DNA from: Aquibaculum sediminis
Lineage (GTDB): Bacteria; Pseudomonadota; Alphaproteobacteria; Kiloniellales; DSM-21159
Assembly: GCF_040712085.1 (NCBI RefSeq)
Contig: NZ_JBFCVK010000001.1
Coordinates: forward strand, 62,001 to 126,000
Direction: 5' to 3'
DNA: 64,000 nucleotides
Shown here piece by piece: positions 56,785 through 64,000 of this stretch; position 1 is the stretch's first letter, and each line of letters opens with the position of its first letter. The notes under the pieces were generated by a model. It was not told where the DNA came from, searched no databases, and was given only the letters and a program-made list of their open reading frames with translations. Position numbers and translations under genes: made by a program.

Positions 56785-57432
56785 ATGAATATACTACCAC
56801 ATCGAATAATAAGAACCGCACGCCTTAATGAAATAATGATCCGTGATCACGAAAACCAGCGGATGGGCATGGTCCATGACGTGGTTCTGGCTATGCCTAG
56901 TGGACGAATTCGTTTCCTATTATTAGATCGGACCCGCCAGACTGATTCAAATCATGAGGACCTAACTTTCGCCTGGGACCAGCTCAATTATGATCCGAAC
57001 AGCGGTCATTTTCAGAGTTTTTCTGAACGAGCACACACGGGAAAATTCGAAGAGGAGTGCAAGGAACAGGAAGGCACAAGCCTGATCCGCGGCCGTAACC
57101 TCTCCGGCAGACAGATCCAGGCTGTCGATGGACAGGTATTCGGCGAACTGCGCGAAGTGATCCTCGACGTCGAACGCGGCAAGGCGATCTACGCACTGTT
57201 CGCCGACACCAGTGGGAAGCACTACCCTCTACCGTGGGCTGTACTCTCTTACGATGGAGACAAGAGTACCTTCCATCTGCAAGCCCGACAACATCAATTG
57301 CGCAGCGCCCCACACTTCGGAAAAATAGGGGGACCACAGGCACCCTTTGACTGGAGCGAACGCGTATGGGCTGAGAGAATCCATGAACACTACGGTGTTC
57401 AGCCTTACTGGACGGTCCGTCGTCCTGGATAG
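56785..57432 (+). CDS. PRC-barrel domain protein
   Basis: The 215-residue protein has two PRC-like barrels. The first is IRTARLNEIMIRDHENQRMG and VHDVVLAMPSGRIRFLLLD; the second is LSGRQIQAVDGQVFGELREV and ILDVERGKAIYALF, with a PLPWAVLSYD closing strand. These small barrels bind RNA or proteins in various settings. It stands alone, preceded by an AT-rich 100-base stretch that fits a promoter. The protein is AT-richer at the start than later. Its role here is not known, though such proteins often appear with stress-response genes. Confidence 0.78.
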   Translation: MNILPHRIIRTARLNEIMIRDHENQRMGMVHDVVLAMPSGRIRFLLLDRTRQTDSNHEDLTFAWDQLNYDPNSGHFQSFSERAHTGKFEEECKEQEGTSLIRGRNLSGRQIQAVDGQVFGELREVILDVERGKAIYALFADTSGKHYPLPWAVLSYDGDKSTFHLQARQHQLRSAPHFGKIGGPQAPFDWSERVWAERIHEHYGVQPYWTVRRPG

Positions 57433-57487
57433 CAACTGTGATTTGAGGAAATCAGAGCTCGCAATATAAGTATATCTATAAGTACAT

Positions 57488-57995
57488 CTACTTTTCAGTG
57501 AATGCATTGGCCATCGGCACGATCTCCAGTGGAGGCATGGCAAGCGCGAGCAATACGCAGGCGAGCCCAACAATGCGCGGGAAGGGCTTTCGGACCAGAC
57601 GCGGTAGTCTTGGATGCACAACCTTATCGACGGTTTGAGCCAAGGGTTCGAGATAGCGCATTGTGCGGACGAGCTTCTGGCCGCTTACTTTTCGTTCCAA
57701 CTGCATAAGATGGAAGCCACTGCTGTTGCCGGCCCAGCAGCATCTGCAAGCCGATCAAAGCAATGATGACGGCACCGAGAGTTGGTGCGCCTGGCACAGC
57801 GCCCACCGGCGTCACCAGCAGAACACTGACGACTAGCAACAGCGGCGCAAAGCTTCGCTCACCCACCGAGTGCAGAATGCTACCGATCGTAACCTCCTGG
57901 CTCTCGCCAGTGGCCTCGACCCGCTCGACGAGGCGCCGCAAACTCCGCTGCCGTCCTTGCTCATTGGTCACCACTTCACCATTCATCATGGCCAA
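57488..57995 (-). pseudogene. ExoD-family exopolysaccharide synthesis gene, frameshifted
   Basis: The first frame (57624-57995) reads RSLRRLVERVEATGESQEVT, ILHSVGERSFAPLLLVVSVL and LIGLQMLLGRQQQWLPSYAV, as in ExoD proteins. The match then moves to another frame (57488-57706) with MRYLEPLAQTVDKVVHPRLP and GLACVLLALAMPPLEIVPMA. The break lies near 57700, and the second frame stops before the expected last 50 or so residues. So the gene is broken both by a frameshift and by loss of its 3' end. It adjoins the second glycan cluster. Confidence 0.75.
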
Positions 57996-58146
57996 CTAAC
58001 GGAGCCCCCCATTCGTGGTTCCCGCCTGAAGGGAGCCGATGTTGGAACCATTCCTCATCCAGCAGGTTCGGCTGCAGATGCTGCTACGACGAAGGCATGA
58101 CCCTCGCATGCAGCTCCTCCAGTTGGCGCTTTAGGGAAAACGAGCC

Positions 58147-59253
58147 ATGGGATTGTTCCTGATCGCAGGCGGCGCCGGCTTTATCGGGAGGCATCTGTGC
58201 CGAGAGTTGCTGCAGCACCGGCACGAGGTGCGCGTGCTGGACTGTCTCGTGGAGCAGGTACATGGCTCGACGGACGGTATGGAGGCCTGTCCGGAGGTTG
58301 AATTCCTCCAGGCCGACCTACGCGATGCCGCAGCAGTGCGACAGGCACTGACCAAGGTTGACGGCGTTTTCAATCTGGCCGCTGAGGTGGGGGTTGGCCA
58401 GAGCATGTACGAAGTCGAACGCTACGTCGCGGCCAACGACCTTGGAACCGCGGTGCTGATGCAGGAGGTGATCGCCCAGCCGGTGAAACGGGTGGTGGTC
58501 GCCTCTTCAATGAGCCTCTATGGCGAAGGACTCTACCAGACAGAAGCGGCCGAGCGGATAGAGGTAGGTGCCCGTCCTTCCACGGCCCTTCGCGAAGGCC
58601 GTTGGGAGCCGGAATGGGAAGGCGCTCCCTTGCGCCCGATACCAACCGACGAAAGCAAGCGCCCCGATCTATCATCCGTATACGCCTTATCGAAGTACGT
58701 TCAGGAACGCCTGACCTTGATGCTCTGTGCAGCCTACGGCATCGAGGGAGTGGCACTGCGGCTGTTCAACGTCTTCGGTTCCGGACAACAACTCTCAAAT
58801 CCTTACACCGGCGTGCTGGCAATCTTCTCGTCACGCCTCCTCAACGGGGCTGCTCCGCTTGTGTTCGAGGACGGCCAGCAGCGCCGGGACTTCGTCCACG
58901 TGTCCGATGTTGCGCGTGCATTCCGACTGGCGATGGAAACCCCCGCAGCCGCCGGTCAGGCGATCAACATTGGCAGTGGCCGCAACCACTCGGTGGCAGA
59001 GGTGGCGAGGCTGCTTGCCGCCGAAATGGGGCGCCCGGACATTGCCCCGGAGATCCTCAATAGCGCCCGCAGCGGCGATGTCCGCCACTGTTTCGCCGAC
59101 ATAAGTCGGGCGCGGACCTTGCTCGGCTTCGAGCCGACGCTGGAGCTGGAGGACGGTCTCCCGGAACTGGTCGATTGGCTCTCCGGTCAGCATGCCTTGG
59201 ACCGTGTCGGCGAGGCCCGGCGCGAACTGGAACAACGAGGGCTGGTGGTATGA
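58147..59253 (+). CDS. NAD-dependent sugar epimerase/dehydratase (extended SDR)
   Basis: The 368-residue extended SDR acts on nucleotide sugars. It has LFLIAGGAGFIGRHLCREL, VFNLAAEVGVGQSMYEVERY, VVVASSMSLYGEG with the active-site Ser, and SSVYALSKYVQERLTLML with the catalytic Tyr-Lys. A 50-residue insertion (about residues 135-180) before the YxxxK resembles dTDP-L-rhamnose 4-epimerase-type enzymes; this assignment is tentative. It begins a plus-strand run of five genes with tight spacing, and may provide a rare sugar to the two glycosyltransferases downstream. Confidence 0.8.
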   Translation: MGLFLIAGGAGFIGRHLCRELLQHRHEVRVLDCLVEQVHGSTDGMEACPEVEFLQADLRDAAAVRQALTKVDGVFNLAAEVGVGQSMYEVERYVAANDLGTAVLMQEVIAQPVKRVVVASSMSLYGEGLYQTEAAERIEVGARPSTALREGRWEPEWEGAPLRPIPTDESKRPDLSSVYALSKYVQERLTLMLCAAYGIEGVALRLFNVFGSGQQLSNPYTGVLAIFSSRLLNGAAPLVFEDGQQRRDFVHVSDVARAFRLAMETPAAAGQAINIGSGRNHSVAEVARLLAAEMGRPDIAPEILNSARSGDVRHCFADISRARTLLGFEPTLELEDGLPELVDWLSGQHALDRVGEARRELEQRGLVV

Positions 59254-59281
59254 TCAGCCGCTGCGCCGGAGGCTGATCGTC

Positions 59282-60406
59282 GTGCGCTTCCTGCTTTTCA
59301 CGCACTCCCTCGTGAGCGATTGGAACCATGGAAACGCGCACTTCCAGCGCGGGATCCTGCGCGAGCTGTCCGCCAGGGGTCACGAAACGCTGGCCTTCGA
59401 ACCTGCTGAAGGGTGGAGCCGCCACAACTTGTTGGCGGAGTGCGGCCCCAGGGCGCTCCAGGAATTCGAACGTCGTTTCCCCGAGTTGCAGGTTCAAACC
59501 TACAGCGCCTGCCCCGACCTCGATCGACTGCTCGAGGGGGCCGACGTGGTTCTCGTGCACGAATGGACTGACCCGGCGCTCATCGAGGCTTTGGGCCGTC
59601 GGCGCGTCGATGGTGGGCGTTTCCTGCTGTTGTTCCACGACACACACCATCGCGGCGTCTCGGCGCAGCGCGACATGGCCGCATTGAGACTCGATGGCTA
59701 CGACGCTGTGTTGGCGTTTGGCGAGGTGCTGGCCGACCTCTACAGACAGTTCGGCTGGGGGTGCAGAGCGTTCTGCTGGCACGAAGCGGCCGACCTGCGC
59801 CTGTTCAGACCCCTCCCGGCTGTGCCGCGCAGGCAGGACCTCGTGTGGATTGGCAATTGGGGAGACGGCGAGCGCGACGCCGAACTGCAGGAGTACCTGC
59901 TCGAACCCGCAAACCACATGGGCCTAACCGGCATGGTGCACGGTGTGCGCTATCCAGAGGAGGCGCGAGAATCCCTTCGCATCGCCGGTCTGGACTACTG
60001 CGGGTGGCTGCCCAACGCCGAAGTGCCGGTCGTTTACGCCAGCCACCGTATGACCTTGCACGTGCCGCGACGGCCCTATGTGGAGCAACTCCCCGGCATC
60101 CCCACCATTCGCGTTTTCGAAGCACTGGCATGCGGCATTCCCCTGATCTGCGCCCCTTGGCGTGACGAGGAATGTCTCTTTCGCGCAGGTCAGGATTTCT
60201 TGCTCGCTGCAAATGGTCAGGAAATGAAAAAGCAAATGGCTCAGCTGCTCGCAGAACCGGAGATGGCAAAGGAGATCGCAGAAGCCGGACTTGAGACAAT
60301 TCGCTCTCGCCACAGCTGCGCCCACCGCGTCGACGAACTCTTCGCCATTCTCCGCAAACTTGAGCTTGAATCGTCCCCGAGCGCCAGGGAGGCAGCGGCA
60401 GGATGA
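59282..60406 (+). CDS. Glycosyltransferase (GT-B)
   Basis: I placed the start at the GTG at 59282, because GGAGG lies 9 bases upstream and the reading VRFLLFTHSLVSDWNHGNAH gives a normal first strand and loop; the longer frame begins inside the epimerase gene. The 374-residue product shows LVWIGNWGDGERDAELQEYL at the start of its second domain and PGIPTIRVFEALACGIPLIC plus APWRDEECLF near the nucleotide-sugar site, similar to CgeB/DUF3880-type glycosyltransferases. It overlaps the next glycosyltransferase start as ATGA. The sugar is unknown. Confidence 0.75.
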   Translation: MRFLLFTHSLVSDWNHGNAHFQRGILRELSARGHETLAFEPAEGWSRHNLLAECGPRALQEFERRFPELQVQTYSACPDLDRLLEGADVVLVHEWTDPALIEALGRRRVDGGRFLLLFHDTHHRGVSAQRDMAALRLDGYDAVLAFGEVLADLYRQFGWGCRAFCWHEAADLRLFRPLPAVPRRQDLVWIGNWGDGERDAELQEYLLEPANHMGLTGMVHGVRYPEEARESLRIAGLDYCGWLPNAEVPVVYASHRMTLHVPRRPYVEQLPGIPTIRVFEALACGIPLICAPWRDEECLFRAGQDFLLAANGQEMKKQMAQLLAEPEMAKEIAEAGLETIRSRHSCAHRVDELFAILRKLELESSPSAREAAAG

Positions 60407-61533
60407 GGCCGAAGAAGCTATCGCTCGTCTTTATCGGCCTATCGCTGTCCTCCTCCTGGGGCAATGGACACGCCACCAACTATCGCGCACTCCTTCGCGC
60501 GCTCCACGCCCGCGGCCACGATCTGACCTTTCTCGAGCGCGACCAGCCCTGGTACGCCGCCAATCGCGATCTGCCGCAACCGGATTTCTGCCGCCTGGCC
60601 TTTTACCGCGATCTGCGCGAGCTGAAGCGCGAGCACGCCCGTGTTATCGCACAGGCGGACGCCGTGGTTCTGGGCTCGTACCTGGCTGACGGCCCAGAGG
60701 TGGCGCGCATTGTGCTCGAGACCGCCAGCGGACTGGTGGGATTCTACGATATCGACACCCCGATCACGCTGGCCAAGCTTGCTTCGCAGGATGCGGAGTA
60801 CTTGACCGCCGAGCTGGTGCCCTGTTTCGACTTCTACCTTTCCTTCACCGGCGGACCCTTGCTCAAGCGCCTGGAAGCGGAATACGCCGCGCGGCTTGCG
60901 ACAGCTTTCTATTGTCTGGTCGATAGCGATTTCTATTACCCGGTGAGGGAAACGCACCGTTGGGATCTGGGCTATCTCGGCACTTTTGCCTCCGATCGCC
61001 AAGCGTCCCTTGAGCGTCTGCTGCTGGAGCCGGCACGCCGGCTCCCGTCGCAGCGTTTTGTCGTCGCCGGCTCACTCTACCCGGATGACATCGACTGGCC
61101 CGCTAATGTCGAGCGGATTACGCACCTACCGCCGGGAGAGCATCCGCACTTCTTTGGCCGCCTGCGTTTTACCCTCAACCTGACTCGCGCCGCCATGCTC
61201 GACGCAGGATGGTCGCCCAGTGTCCGGCTTTTTGAGGCGGCCGCTTGCGGGTGCCCCATCATTACCGACCGCTGGCCCGGGCTCGAAGACATCTTGCCTC
61301 CTGATCGCGCGCTGCTGACAGCGGAGCGCAGTGAAGACGTCGTAACTATCCTGAACCAAGTCCCGGTAAACAGAGCACAGGCTATGGCGCAGAACGCACG
61401 ACGGATCGTGCTGACCAAGCATACGGGCCCAAAGCGGGCAGATGCGTTCGAAGAGGTTTTGGCAACTGCGGGCATCGCAGTTCGATCGCGAAACAGCGGA
61501 GTAGCCAAACATGCCCTCGTCACGCCGAACTGA
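60403..61533 (+). CDS. CgeB-like glycosyltransferase
   Basis: The 376-residue protein has SLSSSWGNGHATNYRALLRA at the N-terminus, then LVGFYDIDTPITLAKLASQD, CFDFYLSFTGGPLLKRLEAE, DLGYLGTFASDRQASLERLL and SPSVRLFEAAACGCPIITDR, a set typical of CgeB (spore maturation-like) glycosyltransferases. It is paired with the preceding, more distant relative, with a 4-base overlap. Its stop lies inside the next gene, which starts 23 bases earlier. The pair probably adds successive sugars made by the flanking SDR enzymes. Confidence 0.8.
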   Translation: MRPKKLSLVFIGLSLSSSWGNGHATNYRALLRALHARGHDLTFLERDQPWYAANRDLPQPDFCRLAFYRDLRELKREHARVIAQADAVVLGSYLADGPEVARIVLETASGLVGFYDIDTPITLAKLASQDAEYLTAELVPCFDFYLSFTGGPLLKRLEAEYAARLATAFYCLVDSDFYYPVRETHRWDLGYLGTFASDRQASLERLLLEPARRLPSQRFVVAGSLYPDDIDWPANVERITHLPPGEHPHFFGRLRFTLNLTRAAMLDAGWSPSVRLFEAAACGCPIITDRWPGLEDILPPDRALLTAERSEDVVTILNQVPVNRAQAMAQNARRIVLTKHTGPKRADAFEEVLATAGIAVRSRNSGVAKHALVTPN

Positions 61534-62506
61534 GGTGCTTACAGTCCTGGTTGCCGGCGGTGCCGGTTTCCTCGGATCCCATCTCTGTGAGCGGCTAGTC
61601 GCGGAAGGACGGCGCGTTTACTGCCTGGACAGCCTGCACACAGGCGTGATCGAGAACCTCAGAACCTTCGAGCGGGAAGCACGATTTCAGTTCATCGAAG
61701 GCGATGTTCGCAGACCGAGAATTCCACCCGTCGACCAGATTTTCAATCTTGCCAGCCCCGCATCGCCTGTGCACTACCAGCGCGACCCGGTGTACACGCT
61801 TACCACCAACGTAACGGGAACCGCGGCTTTACTGCAGGCAGCGCAGGATGTTGGTGCACGCTACCTGCAAGCCTCGACCAGCGAAGTGTACGGCGATCCG
61901 CAGGAGCACCCCCAGCGGGAAAGCTACAACGGCAATGTAAATCCTACCGGCCCGCGCGCTTGCTACGATGAGGGCAAGCGCGCCGCAGAAGCTTTATGTT
62001 TTGACTTTCTGCGCCACGGTCGGGTCGACGTCAGGGTGGCGCGGATATTCAACACCTATGGCCCGCGCATGCGCGCCGACGACGGCCGCATCGTCTGCAA
62101 CCTCATTGCCCAGGCGCTGCGGGGCGAGCCTCTGACCATCTATGGCGACGGCACCCAGACCCGCTCTTTCTGCTATGTGTCCGATCTAATCGAAGGTCTC
62201 ATTCGCCTGATGCAGTTTCCGCAAGTGCCGAAGAGCGCGGTCAACCTTGGCAACCCGGGTGAGTTCTCCATTCTGGAACTGGCTGGAGAGGTTGTCCGGC
62301 TCGTGGGGTACCAAGGTTGCTATCTCCACCGCCCACTCCCACAGGACGATCCCCGTCGGCGCCGACCCGATATCTCGCTCGCGGTGCGCCTCCTCAAGTG
62401 GCACCCGCAGGTGACGCTACGCGATGGGCTGTCTCCGACGGTGGCATGGTTTCGACGTTCGCCGTCTGCGACGACTGCACAGCCCGCCGCTGTCAGTGGT
62501 GCCTGA
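61511..62506 (+). CDS. UDP-glucuronate decarboxylase-like SDR (UXS family)
   Basis: The 331-residue enzyme resembles UXS, which turns UDP-glucuronate into UDP-xylose. Motifs are VLVAGGAGFLGSHLCERL, IFNLASPASPVHYQRDPVYT, STSEVYGDPQEHPQRESYNG and GPRACYDEGKRAAEALCFDF with the catalytic Tyr-Lys, then RIFNTYGPRMRADDGRIVCN. GGAG lies 9 bases before the ATG at 61511, which overlaps the preceding gene by 23 bases; a GTG at 61535 is the alternative. A UDP-xylose product would fit the xylosidase-like domain in the next gene, but that is inference. Confidence 0.87.
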   Translation: MPSSRRTEVLTVLVAGGAGFLGSHLCERLVAEGRRVYCLDSLHTGVIENLRTFEREARFQFIEGDVRRPRIPPVDQIFNLASPASPVHYQRDPVYTLTTNVTGTAALLQAAQDVGARYLQASTSEVYGDPQEHPQRESYNGNVNPTGPRACYDEGKRAAEALCFDFLRHGRVDVRVARIFNTYGPRMRADDGRIVCNLIAQALRGEPLTIYGDGTQTRSFCYVSDLIEGLIRLMQFPQVPKSAVNLGNPGEFSILELAGEVVRLVGYQGCYLHRPLPQDDPRRRRPDISLAVRLLKWHPQVTLRDGLSPTVAWFRRSPSATTAQPAAVSGA

Positions 62507-62567
62507 GGCTGGAACCCTGCTGCTGCCGTCCAGTTTGCCATAGGCAGCCTTCACAGGAACATCGCCC

Positions 62568-64000
62568 ATGCCGGAGACTGGAGAACAGAACTCAAGGCGA
62601 CCGACGAAGCCAGCCCGGCTCGGCAACGACGGCTTCGGCATTACCGAGTGGTTCCGCCCCTTCGAGTACGAGCGGGTCGAAGATTGTCTGATTCATCTGT
62701 CGAACCTCGGGGCTTCCCACCTGCGTACGCATCTCTCGTGGGCGGACTTCCACGTCGGAGGCGTTCCGGAGTGGTACGATTGGCTGATCCCCCGGCTCGC
62801 CGAGCATGTCGACCTTCTGCCCTGTATCCATTACACGCCTCCCTCCCTCTCTCGTACCGGCACGACGGCCGGTCCACCGCGGCGCCTGCGCGATCTCGCG
62901 GATTTCGTAGACCAGGTTCTGGACCGCTATGGCAATCACTTCACCTATCTCGAACTCTGGAACGAGCCCAACAATCTGCTGGATTGGGATTGGCGCGCGG
63001 ATCGCGGATGGCACCACTTCTGCGAAATGATCGTGGCTGCAGCTCACTGGACGGAGCACCGCGGCTGGAAAGCGGTCCTGGGCGGGCCCAGCCCTTTCGA
63101 CATCGAGTGGCTGAAAATGATCGGGCGCCAGGGGGTGCTAGAGCAGGTGTCAGCCGTTGGCATTCATGGTTTTCCCGGGACCTGGGACAGTGAGAATGGC
63201 ATCTGGACAGGCTGGGAAACGCAGATCGCGCAGCTGCGCCAGGTGCTTTCGGAATACCAGCCTCACGCCGAGATATGGATCACGGAGGCCGGCTACTCCA
63301 CATGGCGCCACGACGAACTTGAACAGGTGCGGCGTTTCCTTCAGGCGGTCGACGCACCGGCTGAACGGCTCTACTGGTACTCGCTGTGCGACCTACCACT
63401 CGATACCGATATCCAGGAAGGACGCCAGTTCGACATCAGGCACTACCATGTCGGCCTGCTCGATCGACGCGGCCGCGACAAGCTACTGGCACAGCTGCTG
63501 CGCAAGGGCGGCATAGCCAGTGCGCGTCGCAAACTGTCCATGGTCGGTAGCGGAATCGAGGCGCCGTGCCTCAAATCGTCGGGTAAGCGGCCAGTACTCA
63601 TCACAGGCGGATCCGGTTTCATCGGCAGCAACCTTGCTCATGCACTCCTGTCTGAGGGCCAGGAAGTAATCCTTTTCGATAATCTCAGTCGGCCGGGAGT
63701 GGCATCCAATCTGGAATGGCTGCGGACCCGCCATGGTGAGCGCGCGATCATCCAAACCGCAGATCTGCGCGACACGACAGCCGTGGCCGATTCCGTGGCC
63801 GCCTGCAGTGCTGTTGTTCATCTCGCAGCCCAGGTGGCTGTTACTGAAAGCATAATCAGCCCGTTTGAGGATTTCGCCATCAATGCGGGCGGAACCCTTA
63901 CTCTTCTGGAGGCGCTGCGCCGTCGAAACGAGAAGGTTCCGCTCGTTTTTGCCAGCACCAACAAGGTGTACGGCTGCCTTCAAGACATGGGCGTGCGGCG
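62568..64000 (+). CDS. Glycoside hydrolase-like domain fused to a GalE-type epimerase (runs off right edge)
   Basis: The frame is open from an ATG at 62568 (AGGA 9 bases upstream) to the window end, 477 codons. Residues about 15-320 look like a TIM-barrel glycoside hydrolase of the GH39/GH5-like clan: FGITEWFRPFEYERVEDCLI, YLELWNEPNNLLDWDW with the acid/base Glu, and AEIWITEAGYSTWRHDE with the nucleophile Glu. Residues from about 342 start an SDR epimerase: RPVLITGGSGFIGSNLAHAL, VVHLAAQVAVTESIISPFED and PLVFASTNKVYG. Its C-terminal half lies beyond the edge. Both catalytic sets are present as far as visible. It follows the UXS gene by 61 bases. Confidence 0.8.
   Translation, partial: MPETGEQNSRRPTKPARLGNDGFGITEWFRPFEYERVEDCLIHLSNLGASHLRTHLSWADFHVGGVPEWYDWLIPRLAEHVDLLPCIHYTPPSLSRTGTTAGPPRRLRDLADFVDQVLDRYGNHFTYLELWNEPNNLLDWDWRADRGWHHFCEMIVAAAHWTEHRGWKAVLGGPSPFDIEWLKMIGRQGVLEQVSAVGIHGFPGTWDSENGIWTGWETQIAQLRQVLSEYQPHAEIWITEAGYSTWRHDELEQVRRFLQAVDAPAERLYWYSLCDLPLDTDIQEGRQFDIRHYHVGLLDRRGRDKLLAQLLRKGGIASARRKLSMVGSGIEAPCLKSSGKRPVLITGGSGFIGSNLAHALLSEGQEVILFDNLSRPGVASNLEWLRTRHGERAIIQTADLRDTTAVADSVAACSAVVHLAAQVAVTESIISPFEDFAINAGGTLTLLEALRRRNEKVPLVFASTNKVYGCLQDMGVR

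Overview
The window is GC-rich with compact, often overlapping genes and looks chromosomal. The gene families (tripartite tricarboxylate and TRAP transporters, FadR-type GntR regulators, a membrane-linked formate dehydrogenase, rhizobial-style sugar epimerase clusters) suggest a free-living alphaproteobacterium, perhaps a Rhodospirillales relative. This placement is an inference from gene content; no rRNA or other marker gene is present.

Region 1 (1-14500, minus strand) is a surface-polysaccharide locus. It holds galE, the dTDP-rhamnose genes rmlA, rmlD and rmlB, three or four glycosyltransferases, and an AT-richer block (about 1200-6200) with a pyruvyl transferase, a LicD-GDPD fusion, a TagD-like cytidylyltransferase and a sulfotransferase. 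That block looks acquired and points to phosphate-containing, pyruvylated and sulfated glycans.

Region 2 (15100-26730) is a worn defence or mobile island. It has a helicase with a RelE/ParE-like N-terminus, an orphan XRE regulator between two copies of a methyltransferase 3' end, a frameshifted remnant of that methyltransferase, an intact HNH nuclease, and the N-terminal stub of the partner restriction subunit. A YhaO/YhaN-like (SbcD/SbcC) pair and an integrase remnant follow. Copies of a palindromic dispersed repeat lie here and in the rml cluster.

Region 3 (26800-45900) is a catabolic and transport island. Its first module is tctC-tctA-tctB-tauD with a divergent gntR and an HpaI-type aldolase. 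The tctB gene is unusual because a Bug-like binding-protein domain appears to be inserted inside it. The second module is an amino-acid-type ABC transporter, two divergent acetoacetate decarboxylase-family paralogues, two gntR genes, a small ABM-fold protein, an isopropylmalate/tartrate dehydrogenase-like enzyme and a dctPQM TRAP transporter. Palindromes near the gntR-linked genes are operator candidates. Transposase and dehydrogenase debris lies between modules.

Region 4 (45900-57500) holds ferritin-like and hemerythrin-like proteins, a formate/nitrite channel, and a formate dehydrogenase operon (alpha, beta, NrfD-like gamma and two small proteins). A decayed zinc alcohol dehydrogenase tail precedes the channel gene. 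PRC-barrel and DUF2892-like proteins follow, then a broken exoD.

Region 5 (58100-64000, plus strand) is a second glycan cluster: epimerase, two glycosyltransferases, a UDP-glucuronate decarboxylase-like enzyme, and a glycoside-hydrolase/epimerase fusion that runs off the right edge.
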